Both the position numbers and the translations under genes were made by a program. Below are positions 1 through 6,069 of a stretch of 7,431 nucleotides of DNA, piece after piece (the first letter of the stretch is position 1; each line of letters starts with the position of its first letter). The DNA is taken from assembly GCA_964484135.1 (NCBI GenBank), contig CAZAEL010000075.1, positions 1 through 7,431 on the forward strand. Direction: 5' to 3'. Origin of the DNA: CAZAEL01 sp964484135 (GTDB lineage: Bacteria; Elusimicrobiota; Elusimicrobia; FEN-1173). The notes beneath the pieces were generated by a model. It did not search any database, was not told the DNA's origin, and saw only the letters and a program-made list of their open reading frames with translations.

Positions 1-37
1 CCGAGCGAATGCCTGCCTCGGGGCGCGTTTTTCTTTC

Positions 38-71
38 GCCGATTTCTTTTGCGCGCACAAAAGAAATCGGC
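38..71. repeat. Perfect 13-bp inverted repeat upstream of ymdB
   Basis: The left arm GCCGATTTCTTTT (38-50) and right arm AAAAGAAATCGGC (59-71) are exact reverse complements around the 8-base spacer GCGCGCAC. No T-run follows the stem on the plus strand, and on the minus strand the stem is followed by an A-rich tract, so it is not a standard intrinsic terminator in either direction. It could be the end of an upstream transcript, a protein-binding palindrome, or a dispersed repetitive palindrome. The inverted repeat is certain; its role is unknown. Confidence 0.8.
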
Positions 72-83
72 CCCGGAGGCGCA

Positions 84-100
84 GGGGGCGGGAAGCCCCC
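84..100 (+). repeat. GC-rich hairpin upstream of ymdB
   Basis: GGGGGC (84-89) and GCCCCC (95-100) pair around the loop GGGAA, making a 6-bp all-GC stem 12 bases after the larger palindrome at 38-71. No T-run follows. It may belong to the same repeat unit as the larger palindrome. In DNA this GC-rich, such a stem may also be incidental. Confidence 0.45.
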
Positions 101-114
101 GCAAACCCGAATCG

Positions 115-143
115 TCGCGACATTCCGACGAATTTTGTATACT
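115..143 (+). promoter_or_regulatory. Candidate sigma70-type promoter for the ymdB operon
   Basis: TATACT at 138-143 matches the -10 consensus at five of six positions and lies in a short AT-rich island (AATTTTGTATACT), which stands out in this GC-rich DNA. Seventeen bases upstream, TCGCGA (115-120) matches only three of six bases of TTGACA, so the -35 is weak. A 6-bp inverted repeat, TCGTCG (112-117) and CGACGA (126-131), overlaps the -35 region and could be a small operator. Predicted transcription would start near 150, about 34 bases before the ymdB start codon. Confidence 0.45.
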
Positions 144-151
144 GCCTGTCC

Positions 152-170
152 GGGAACGCCCTGCGTTCCC
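152..170 (+). promoter_or_regulatory. 5'-leader hairpin just before the ymdB ribosome binding site
   Basis: GGGAACGC (152-159) and GCGTTCCC (163-170) form a perfect 8-bp stem with a 3-base CCT loop. It ends two bases before the AAGGGA ribosome binding site (173-178). If transcription begins near 150, as the -10 at 138-143 predicts, this stem would lie at the extreme 5' end of the mRNA, where such structures can slow mRNA decay. The stem is directly visible; the effect is inferred. Confidence 0.5.
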
Positions 171-183
171 CGAAGGGATTTCC

Positions 184-984
184 ATGCGCATTTTGTTCAT
201 CGGAGACATCATGGGCCGTCCCGGCCGGGAGGCGGTGCGGCATTTTACGCCCCTCTGGCGCCGGGAACGGGGCGCGGACTTCGTCATCGCCAACGCGGAG
301 AACGCGGCGGGCGGGCGGGGCCTCACGCCTTCCGTGGCCGAGGACCTGTTCCAGGCCGGGGTGGACGTGCTCACCATGGGCAACCACACCTGGGACAGGT
401 CCGAGATTGAACCCCTCCTGAACCAGGACCGGGTCCTTCGCCCGGCCAACTATCCGCCCCTCCTGCCCGGCCGCGGCCACGGGGTCTTCCACGTGGGGGG
501 GACGTCCATCGGGGTCATTCAGGTGATGGGGCGGCACAACCTGGCGTCCATCGACTGCCCCTTCCGCACCGCGGACGCGATTTTGAAGGACCTGAAGGCC
601 GACGTGATCGTGGTGGACATGCACGCCGAAGCCTCCAGCGAAAAACAGGCCATGGGGTGGCACCTGAACGGGCGCGTGGCCGCGGTGGTGGGCACCCACA
701 CCCACGTGCAGACCGCGGACGAGCGCGTCCTGCCCGGCGGCACGGCGTACCTGGGGGACGTGGGCATGACCGGCCCCCGGGACGGCATCATCGGCGGCAA
801 CCGGGAGACCTCCCTGCGGCGCTTCCTGACCGGCATCCCCTCGCGGGTGGAGGTGGCGGAGGAGGGCGACGCCCAGTTCTGCGCCTGCCTGCTGGACCTG
901 GATGAAACCGCGGGCAAGGCCCGGGGCATCGAACGGATTTGCCAAATTTTGGAAAGAAAAAAGGAAAAGGCCCGCGCCTCCTGA
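184..984 (+). CDS. ymdB: YmdB-family metallophosphoesterase (TIGR00282-type)
   Basis: This 266-residue protein belongs to the calcineurin-like metallophosphoesterases of the Bacillus YmdB type. The characterised family member is a cytoplasmic 2',3'-cyclic-nucleotide phosphodiesterase that affects gene expression; which nucleotide is used here is inferred. Visible metal-site motifs are GDIMG (D8), NAEN (E39, N40), GNHTWD (N67, H68), MHAEASSEK (H147) and GTHTHVQTADE (H172, H174), all in the family order. Length matches the family (about 260-270). I chose ATG 184 because the family begins MRILFIGDIMGRPGR and AAGGGA lies five bases upstream; the frame stays open to position 49, but that extension is unlike the family. 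It is the first gene of the cluster, and ispA begins 7 bases after its stop. In many bacteria the gene neighbours rny (RNase Y), which is not in view. Confidence 0.93.
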   Translation: MRILFIGDIMGRPGREAVRHFTPLWRRERGADFVIANAENAAGGRGLTPSVAEDLFQAGVDVLTMGNHTWDRSEIEPLLNQDRVLRPANYPPLLPGRGHGVFHVGGTSIGVIQVMGRHNLASIDCPFRTADAILKDLKADVIVVDMHAEASSEKQAMGWHLNGRVAAVVGTHTHVQTADERVLPGGTAYLGDVGMTGPRDGIIGGNRETSLRRFLTGIPSRVEVAEEGDAQFCACLLDLDETAGKARGIERICQILERKKEKARAS

Positions 985-991
985 AAAGGCC

Positions 992-1945
992 GTGACGACT
1001 TCCGCGCCGACGCACGATCTGAAATCCTATCTCCGCCGCCAGAGGGAACGGGTGGACCGGGCCCTGGACCGTTTTCTCCTTTCCGCCCGCGTCCTGCCGC
1101 CCGTGCTGCACGAGGCCATGCGTTACTCCATCTTCGCCGGGGGCAAGCGGCTCCGGCCCGTGCTCTGCCTGGCCGCGGCCGAGGTCTGCGGCCGGGATTC
1201 CGAACGGGTCATGCCCACGGCCTGCGCCCTGGAGCTGATCCACACCTACTCCCTGATCCACGACGACCTGCCGGCCATGGACGACGACGATTTCCGCCGG
1301 GGCCGCCCCACCAGCCACAAGAAGTTCGGGGAGGCGGTGGCCATCCTGGCCGGGGACGCCCTCCTCACCCAGGCCTTCGACCTCATGGCGCAAAACGCCC
1401 GGACCGCGGGCGTGCGGCCGGAGGCCGCGCTCAAGGCCGTGGGCGCGGTGTCCCGGGCCGCCGGGTCCCTGGGCATGATCGGCGGGCAGGTCATGGACCT
1501 GGCCATGGAAAGGGCCGGCCGCTCCAAGTCCCTGGGCGCGGCCCACGCGTTCTTGAAAAACGGCTCCCGCGCCGCGGCCCTGGACGCCATCCACCGCCGC
1601 AAGACCGGCGCCCTCATCCGGGCGAGCCTCCAGGCCGGCGCGCTGCTCTCGGGCGCGTCCCCGGCCCGCGTGCGGGCGCTGGAAACCTACGGCGAGGCCC
1701 TGGGCCTGGCCTTCCAGATCGCCGACGACGTCCTGGACATCATCGGCGACAAGAAACTTTTGGGCAAGCGCGGGTCCGACCGGGAGAACGGCAAGCTCAC
1801 GTACCCGGCGGTGTACGGCCTCGCGGAATCCCAGGCCCGCGCGCGGAAAGAGGCGGCCCGGGCCAAGCGGGCGCTGGCCCCCTTCGGGAGCCGGGCCTGG
1901 GCCCTGGAGGCCCTGGCCGACTACGTGGTCCAGCGGCAGAACTGA
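992..1945 (+). CDS. ispA: Short-chain polyprenyl diphosphate synthase (farnesyl/geranylgeranyl type)
   Basis: This enzyme elongates DMAPP or geranyl diphosphate with IPP in the cytoplasm, giving farnesyl or geranylgeranyl diphosphate for undecaprenyl-phosphate, quinones and other isoprenoids. From a GTG start it is 317 residues, close to E. coli IspA. Visible motifs are GGKRLRP (50-56), the first Asp-rich motif DDLPAMDDDD (91-100) with the two-residue insertion typical of bacterial FPP synthases, and the second, DDVLD (245-249). Tyr sits five residues before the first Asp, as in E. coli IspA, which favours a short product; the exact chain length is not certain. The start is ambiguous. GTG 992 lies 7 bases after the ymdB stop but has only a close-set AAAAGG. 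ATG 902 would add 30 Lys/Arg-rich residues encoded over the end of ymdB, unlike the family. dxs follows 37 bases later. Confidence 0.92.
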   Translation: MTTSAPTHDLKSYLRRQRERVDRALDRFLLSARVLPPVLHEAMRYSIFAGGKRLRPVLCLAAAEVCGRDSERVMPTACALELIHTYSLIHDDLPAMDDDDFRRGRPTSHKKFGEAVAILAGDALLTQAFDLMAQNARTAGVRPEAALKAVGAVSRAAGSLGMIGGQVMDLAMERAGRSKSLGAAHAFLKNGSRAAALDAIHRRKTGALIRASLQAGALLSGASPARVRALETYGEALGLAFQIADDVLDIIGDKKLLGKRGSDRENGKLTYPAVYGLAESQARARKEAARAKRALAPFGSRAWALEALADYVVQRQN

Positions 1946-1970
1946 CGGCCCCTTTCGAAAAAACACACCC

Positions 1971-1976
1971 AAGGAG
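1971..1976 (+). promoter_or_regulatory. Strong ribosome binding site for dxs
   Basis: AAGGAG lies six bases before the dxs ATG in the 37-base ispA-dxs spacer. It is the best Shine-Dalgarno match in the window and fixes the dxs start. The spacer shows no terminator or clear promoter, so dxs is probably co-transcribed with ispA. Confidence 0.85.
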
Positions 1977-1982
1977 AACTTC

Positions 1983-3854
1983 ATGTCCGTATTGGAGATG
2001 ATCGACAAGCCCCAGGACCTGCACAACATCAAGAAGGAGATGCTGCCCGTCCTGGCCAAGGAGATCCGGCAGAAAATTTTGGAGGTGACCTCCCAGACCG
2101 GCGGGCACCTGGGCGCGGGGCTGGGCACCGTGGAGCTGGCCATCGCCCTCCATTACTGTTTCCAGTCCCCCAAGGACAAGATCATCTGGGACACCGGCCA
2201 CCAGGCCTACCCCCACAAGATCATCACGGGACGGCGGGACCGGTTCCACACCCTGCGGCAGTACGGCGGCATCTCCGGGTTTTTGGTGCGGACCGAGTCC
2301 GAGCACGACCACTTCGGCGCGGGGCACGCCTCCACCGCCATCTCCGCGGCCGTGGGCTTCGCCGCGGCCCGGGACGTGCAGAAACAGGACCACAAGGTGG
2401 TGGCCGTGGTCAACGACGGCTCCCTCACCGGCGGCATGTCTTTCGAGGGGCTCCAGAACGCGGGCATGATGGGGACGGACCTGCTGGTGGTGCTGAACGA
2501 CAACCAGATGTTCATCTCCCACCGCGTCGGCGCCTTCGGCGCCTTCCTGGCCAAGCTCCTCACCCTGGGCGCGGTCAAGAAGATGGAGAAACGGATCGAA
2601 AAGTTCCTCACGCGCACCCACTTCTGGGGGGCGTACCTGCTCCGACTGGCCCGCCGCATCAAGGTCTTCCTGTTCCCGGGCGTGCTCTTCGAGGAGATGG
2701 GCTTCGGGTACATCGGCCCGGTGGACGGCCACAACCTCTTCCAGCTCATCGAGGTCGTCAACGCCGTGAAACAGCTCAAGGGGCCGCTGGTCCTGCACGT
2801 GGTCACCAAGAAGGGCCGGGGCTACGAGCCCGCGGAGCACGACCCCATCAAGTACCACGGCGTCACCCGCTTCAACCCGGAGACCGGCGAGATGGTCAAG
2901 CCCCAGGCCGGGCCGCCCGCGTACACCAAGGTGTTCGGCGAGGCGCTGGTGAAGCTGGCCAAGGAGGACCCCAAGATCGTGGCCATCACCGCGGCCATGC
3001 CCGAGGGCACGGGGCTGGACCTCTTCCGCCGGGAGATCCCGGAGCGGTTCTTCGACGTGGGCCTGGGCGAGCAGCACGCCGTCACCTTCGCCGCGGGCCT
3101 GGCCTGCGGCGGCCTGAAGCCCGTGGTGGCCATCTACTCCACCTTCCTCCAGCGCGGCTTCGACCAGATGATGCACGACGTGTCCCTGCAGAAGCTCCCC
3201 GTGGTCTTCTGCCTGGACCGGGCCGGCCTGGTGGGGGACGACGGCCCCACGCACCACGGCGCCTTCGACCTGTCCTACGCCCGCCTCATCCCGAACTTCA
3301 CCATCATGGCGCCCAAGGACGAAAACGAGTTCCAGCACATGCTCAAGACCGCCCTCAACCTGCCGGGCCCGTCGGTCATCCGTTATCCCCGCGGCGCGGG
3401 CACCGGCGCGGCCCTGGACACGGAGTTCCGCCTGCTGCCCCTGAGCAAGGGGGAGGTCCTGCGCGAGGGGACCGACTTCGCCTTCCTGGCCATCGGCCAC
3501 CCGGTGCAGGCCTGCCTGGAGGCCGCGGACAAGCTGGCGGCCCAGGGCGTGTCCGCGGGCGTGGTCAACGCCCGTTTCGCCAAGCCTTTGGACAAAGGCT
3601 GGCTGCTCTCCCTGGCGCGGAAGGCGCCCCGCTTCGTCACCGTGGAGGAAAACACCGTGGTGGGCGGTTTCGGCAGCGGGGTCCGCGAAGCGCTGGAAGG
3701 GGAAAACGTGGACGTCCGCTGCATCGGCCTGCCGGACCAGTACATCGAGCACGGCACCCAGGCCAAACTGCGGGAAAAAGCCGGGCTCACCGCGGACAAG
3801 ATCGCGGAGAAGGCGCTGGAGTTCCACAAGAAATGGCTGAGCGCCAGGGGCTAG
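1983..3854 (+). CDS. dxs: 1-deoxy-D-xylulose-5-phosphate synthase
   Basis: Dxs condenses pyruvate and glyceraldehyde 3-phosphate, with thiamine diphosphate (ThDP) and Mg2+, into 1-deoxyxylulose 5-phosphate, the first step of the MEP isoprenoid pathway. The 623 residues match the family length (E. coli 620). The N-terminal ThDP domain shows GGHLGAGLGTVEL (catalytic His42), IWDTGHQAYPHKI, FGAGHASTAISAA and NDGSLTGGM followed by LNDNQM (D145, N174, M176 as Mg2+/ThDP contacts). The transketolase-like middle domain shows GLGEQHAVTFAAG (Glu363), AIYSTFLQRGFDQ, LDRAGLVGDDGPTHHGAFD and IRYPRGAGTG, and a C-terminal transketolase domain follows. One oddity is that the usual GDG is NDG (N144). The start is secure from AAGGAG 1971-1976. 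The TAG stop lies inside the G-run repeat that begins at 3847. Pairing with ispA upstream fits an isoprenoid operon. This is Dxs rather than transketolase, given the family-specific motifs throughout. Confidence 0.97.
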   Translation: MSVLEMIDKPQDLHNIKKEMLPVLAKEIRQKILEVTSQTGGHLGAGLGTVELAIALHYCFQSPKDKIIWDTGHQAYPHKIITGRRDRFHTLRQYGGISGFLVRTESEHDHFGAGHASTAISAAVGFAAARDVQKQDHKVVAVVNDGSLTGGMSFEGLQNAGMMGTDLLVVLNDNQMFISHRVGAFGAFLAKLLTLGAVKKMEKRIEKFLTRTHFWGAYLLRLARRIKVFLFPGVLFEEMGFGYIGPVDGHNLFQLIEVVNAVKQLKGPLVLHVVTKKGRGYEPAEHDPIKYHGVTRFNPETGEMVKPQAGPPAYTKVFGEALVKLAKEDPKIVAITAAMPEGTGLDLFRREIPERFFDVGLGEQHAVTFAAGLACGGLKPVVAIYSTFLQRGFDQMMHDVSLQKLPVVFCLDRAGLVGDDGPTHHGAFDLSYARLIPNFTIMAPKDENEFQHMLKTALNLPGPSVIRYPRGAGTGAALDTEFRLLPLSKGEVLREGTDFAFLAIGHPVQACLEAADKLAAQGVSAGVVNARFAKPLDKGWLLSLARKAPRFVTVEENTVVGGFGSGVREALEGENVDVRCIGLPDQYIEHGTQAKLREKAGLTADKIAEKALEFHKKWLSARG

Positions 3855-3897
3855 GGGCTGAAGACGGGGACTAGGGGCTCGGGGCCGGGGACCGGGG
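3847..3897 (+). repeat. G-run repeat (seven GGGG tracts) between dxs and tlyA
   Basis: GGGG runs occur at 3847, 3854, 3866, 3874, 3881, 3887 and 3894, separated by CTA, CTGAAGAC, ACTA, CTC, CC and ACC. The first two partial units, GGGGCTAGGGGCT (3847-3859) and GGGGACTAGGGGCT (3866-3879), are near-copies, so this looks like a degenerate short tandem repeat. The last five runs have loops of 2-4 bases and satisfy the usual G-quadruplex pattern on the coding strand, hence also in the mRNA. The tract covers the dxs stop codon and ends eight bases before the tlyA TTG start. Confidence 0.8.
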
Positions 3898-3923
3898 AAC
3901 GAATTTGACCAGCCCCCAGCCCC
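3847..3923 (+). promoter_or_regulatory. Possible hairpin enclosing the tlyA translation start
   Basis: GGGGCTAGGGGCT (3847-3859) can pair with AGCCCCCAGCCCC (3911-3923) at 12 of 13 positions, with one A-C mismatch. The right arm lies in tlyA codons 3-7, so the stem would enclose the TTG start at 3905. The second G-run unit (3866-3879) can compete for the same C-rich arm, and the G-runs can also fold on themselves. The complementarity is visible; any effect on translation is inferred. Confidence 0.4.
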
Positions 3924-4702
3924 CGGGCCCAAGACCCCGGAAAGTGCGCCTCGACCATCTGATCGTGGAGCGGGGCCTGGCCGAGAGCGGCGCCAAGGCC
4001 CAGGCCCTGGTCCTGGCCGGGCTCATCCGTGCGCCGGGCCTGCCCCACACCCTGAAGCCGGGGCTGGCCGTGTCCCCGGACCAGCCGCTGGAGCGCGTGG
4101 AAGACCTGAAGTTCGTGTCCCGGGGCGGGGAAAAGCTGGCCGGCGCCCTGAAGGAGTTCGGCGTGAGGCCCGAAGGCCGTTTTTGCCTGGACGTGGGCGC
4201 TTCCACCGGCGGGTTCACGGACTGCCTGCTGCAGCACGGCGCGAAAAAAGTCCTGGCCGTGGACGTGGGGACGCGGCAGCTGCATGAAAAATTGCGGCGG
4301 GACCCCCGGGTCGTCTCCCTGGAGCGGACGCACGTCCTGAAACTCACGCGGGAGAGGTTGGAGGAGGCTTTTTCGCGTCACCTGTCACTCGCCACCTGTC
4401 ACGATATTTTGGTCACGGTGGACGTGTCTTTCATCTCCCTGGAAAAGGTCCTGCCCCATCTGGCCGCGCTGGCCCCGGCCGGGACCGAGTTCCTGGCCCT
4501 GGTGAAGCCCCAGTTCGAGGCCGGGCCCAAGAACGCGCCCAAGGGCGTGGTGCGGGACCCGAAAGTCCGCCGGCAAGTCCTGGAAAACATCTCCCGCCGC
4601 CTGCCGGAGTGGGGCTTTGAAAAAAAGGGGGAGGCCCTTTCCCCGCTCAAGGGCCCCAAGGGGAACGTGGAGCACTTTCTCCATTTCGTGAGGACTCGAT
4701 GA
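3905..4702 (+). CDS. tlyA: TlyA-family 16S/23S rRNA (cytidine-2'-O)-methyltransferase
   Basis: TlyA-family enzymes 2'-O-methylate cytidines in 16S and/or 23S rRNA using S-adenosylmethionine; older annotation calls them hemolysin A. The 265 residues show an N-terminal S4 RNA-binding domain (about 14-72, VRLDHLIVERGLAESGAKAQ), the linker VSRGGEKL, and an FtsJ-like Rossmann fold with the SAM motif LDVGASTGGFTD (95-106). A likely K-D-K-E catalytic set is K77, D173 (VDVSFIS), K201 (LVKPQFEAG) and E256 (GNVEHF). The start is uncertain: TTG 3905 has only a GGGGAA-like upstream sequence and gives a Pro-rich leader (residues 2-12) unlike the family, while in-frame GTG 3944 would begin at the usual VRLD. 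A tandem duplication encodes about ten extra residues (157-166) before the VDVSFIS strand. The stop overlaps the leuS start as ATGA, implying translational coupling. Confidence 0.92.
   Translation: MTSPQPPGPRPRKVRLDHLIVERGLAESGAKAQALVLAGLIRAPGLPHTLKPGLAVSPDQPLERVEDLKFVSRGGEKLAGALKEFGVRPEGRFCLDVGASTGGFTDCLLQHGAKKVLAVDVGTRQLHEKLRRDPRVVSLERTHVLKLTRERLEEAFSRHLSLATCHDILVTVDVSFISLEKVLPHLAALAPAGTEFLALVKPQFEAGPKNAPKGVVRDPKVRRQVLENISRRLPEWGFEKKGEALSPLKGPKGNVEHFLHFVRTR
4373..4402 (+). repeat. Tandem duplication inside tlyA
   Basis: CACCTGTCAC occurs at 4379-4388 and 4393-4402. Each copy is preceded by TCGC (4373-4376 and 4389-4392), the first with an extra GT, so two near-identical units of 16 and 14 bases lie head to tail. 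They encode tlyA residues 157-166 (SRHLSLATCH), in a loop where family members are usually shorter. The total length keeps the reading frame. Confidence 0.75.
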
Positions 4703-5914
4703 CCGAAGCGTACGACCCCAAGACCGTGGAACCCAAGTGGCAGGGGCGCTGGGAAAAGGAAAACCTTTTCCGCGCCGCCGAGGACCCCGCCCGCCCCAAG
4801 CTCTACATCCTGGACATGTTCCCGTACCCGTCCGCCGCGGGCCTGCACGTGGGCCACCCGGAGGGGTACACGGCCACGGACATCCTGGCCCGCATGAAGC
4901 GCATGCAGGGCTTCAACGTGCTGCACCCCATGGGCTGGGACGCCTTCGGCCTGCCCGCGGAAAACTACGCCATCCAGAACAAGGTCCACCCGCGCCAGGT
5001 CACCCAGGACAACATCGCCAACTTCCGGCGGCAGATCAAGTCCCTCGGGTTCTCCTACGACTGGTCCCGGGAGGTGGACACCACCGACCCCGCGTACTAC
5101 AAATGGACCCAGTGGATCTTCCTCCAGCTCCACAAGAAGGGGCTGGCGTACGAAGGCGTGATCCCCATCAATTTCTGCCCCAAGTGCAAGACCGGCCTGG
5201 CCAACGAGGAGGTGCACCAGGGCGCCTGCGAACGCTGCGGCGCGCCCGTGGAACGGCGGGACATGCGCCAATGGCTGCTCAAGATCACGGCGTACGCGGA
5301 CCGCCTGCTGGAAGACCTGGACGGCCTGGACTGGCCCGAGTCCACCCTGGCCATGCAACGGAACTGGATCGGCCGTTCCGAGGGCGCGGAGGTGGTCTTT
5401 GAAGGCGATTCTCCGGCCCCGGTGAAGGGGGAAAAGGTCACGGTCTTCACCACCCGGCCGGACACGCTCTTCGGCGCGACCTATTTCGTGCTCGCGCCGG
5501 AGCACCCGCTCGTGGAGAAGTTCACGACCGCGGACAAAAAGACGGAGGTGGAGGCGTACTGCGCCAGGGCCCGGGCCAAGTCCGACCTGGAGCGAACGGA
5601 CCTGGCCAAGGACAAAACCGGCGTGTTCACCGGCGGGTACGTCAAGAACCCGGTGAACGGCGCGCAGGCGCCGGTCTGGGTGGCGGACTACGTGCTCATC
5701 AGCTACGGCACCGGCGCCATCATGGCGGTGCCGGCCCACGACGACCGCGATTTCGAGTTCGCCACCAAGTTCAAGCTCCCCATCCTCCAGGTGGTCAAGC
5801 CCGCAAACGGCTCGTCCGTTCCCGGCAAGACCGCCTTCACGGAGGAAGGCGTGGCCGTCAACTCCGGCCCGTACGACGGCCTGACCACCGCGGAGTTCAA
5901 GAAAAAGATCACCG
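4699..5914 (+). CDS. leuS: Leucyl-tRNA synthetase, N-terminal part up to the assembly gap
   Basis: LeuRS charges tRNA-Leu with leucine using ATP and hydrolyses mischarged products in its CP1 editing domain. This segment encodes residues 1-405. It shows FPYPSAAGLHVGH with the HIGH-type ATP motif HVGH at 50-53, GWDAFGLPAENYAI, a zinc knuckle with Cys160, Cys163, Cys177 and Cys180, WIGRS at the editing-domain entry, the editing Thr-rich motif TTRPDT (251-256) and AVPAHDDRD with the conserved editing Asp348. Both editing signatures are intact, so proofreading is expected. The ATG overlaps the tlyA stop by four bases, and TGAGGA (4689-4694) gives a ribosome binding site inside the tlyA end. The gene continues after the N-run in another frame of the raw coordinates; read literally, it would stop artificially at 6039. 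Confidence 0.97.
5860..5914 (+). repeat. 55-base contig-end overlap, left copy
   Basis: These 55 bases, beginning AACTCCGGCCCGTACGACGG, are identical to 6015-6069 on the other side of the N-run. They encode the normal LeuRS stretch NSGPYDGLTTAEFKKKIT. The copy is best read as the left half of an unmerged contig overlap, not a biological duplication. Confidence 0.93.
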
Positions 5915-6014
5915 NNNNNNNNNNNNNNNNNNNNNNNNNNNNNNNNNNNNNNNNNNNNNNNNNNNNNNNNNNNNNNNNNNNNNNNNNNNNNNNNNNNNNN
6001 NNNNNNNNNNNNNN
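5915..6014. other. 100-N scaffold gap (probably artificial)
   Basis: There are exactly 100 N bases, the conventional placeholder for a gap of unknown size. Because the 55 bases on either side are the same, the two contigs overlap and nothing need be missing. Deleting the Ns and one copy (155 bases) shifts the downstream frame by two and gives one continuous LeuRS reading frame. Confidence 0.93.
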
Positions 6015-6069
6015 AACTCCGGCCCGTACGACGGCCTGACCACCGCGGAGTTCAAGAAAAAGATCACCG
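6015..6069 (+). repeat. 55-base contig-end overlap, right copy
   Basis: This is an exact copy of 5860-5914, immediately after the N-run. The sequence then continues directly into the next LeuRS residues (ADLEKQGKGKKAVNYRLRDW), so this copy should be merged with the left one. Confidence 0.93.

Noticed and set aside
1..21. CCGAG/CTCGG 5-bp inverted repeat at the left edge
   Set aside because: The stem is too short, with an 11-base loop in GC-rich DNA, and has no convincing terminator T-run next to it.
49..183. N-terminal extension of ymdB from an upstream ATG
   Set aside because: The extra 45 residues run through two hairpins and the probable promoter and are unlike the family. ATG 184 has a ribosome binding site and the family's N-terminal sequence.
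902..991. Upstream ATG for ispA overlapping the end of ymdB
   Set aside because: The added 30 residues are basic and unlike known polyprenyl synthases, and they only mirror ymdB codons in another frame. GTG 992 fits the family length, though its ribosome binding site is weak.
788..2143. Minus-strand open frame opposite ispA
   Set aside because: It overlaps three clear plus-strand genes, has shadow-like composition and shows no family motif.
1797..3932. Very long minus-strand open frame (711 codons) opposite dxs and the end of ispA
   Set aside because: GC-rich genes often leave the opposite strand free of stops. The translation is low-complexity His/Gly/Val/Leu-rich with no recognisable domain, while the plus strand has a clear Dxs with all its motifs.
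3921..3932. CCCCGGGCCCAA shared between tlyA codons and the leuS element (6484-6495)
   Set aside because: Twelve low-complexity GC-rich bases can match by chance here, and the flanking sequences differ, so I do not claim a second copy of the leuS element.
4399..5739. Minus-strand open frame opposite leuS
   Set aside because: It is an antisense shadow of the LeuRS catalytic and editing domains. Its C-terminal part merely mirrors tlyA.
5914..6039. Frameshift or pseudogene in leuS
   Set aside because: The frame change is produced by the 100 Ns plus the duplicated 55 bases. Merging the overlap gives an intact LeuRS.
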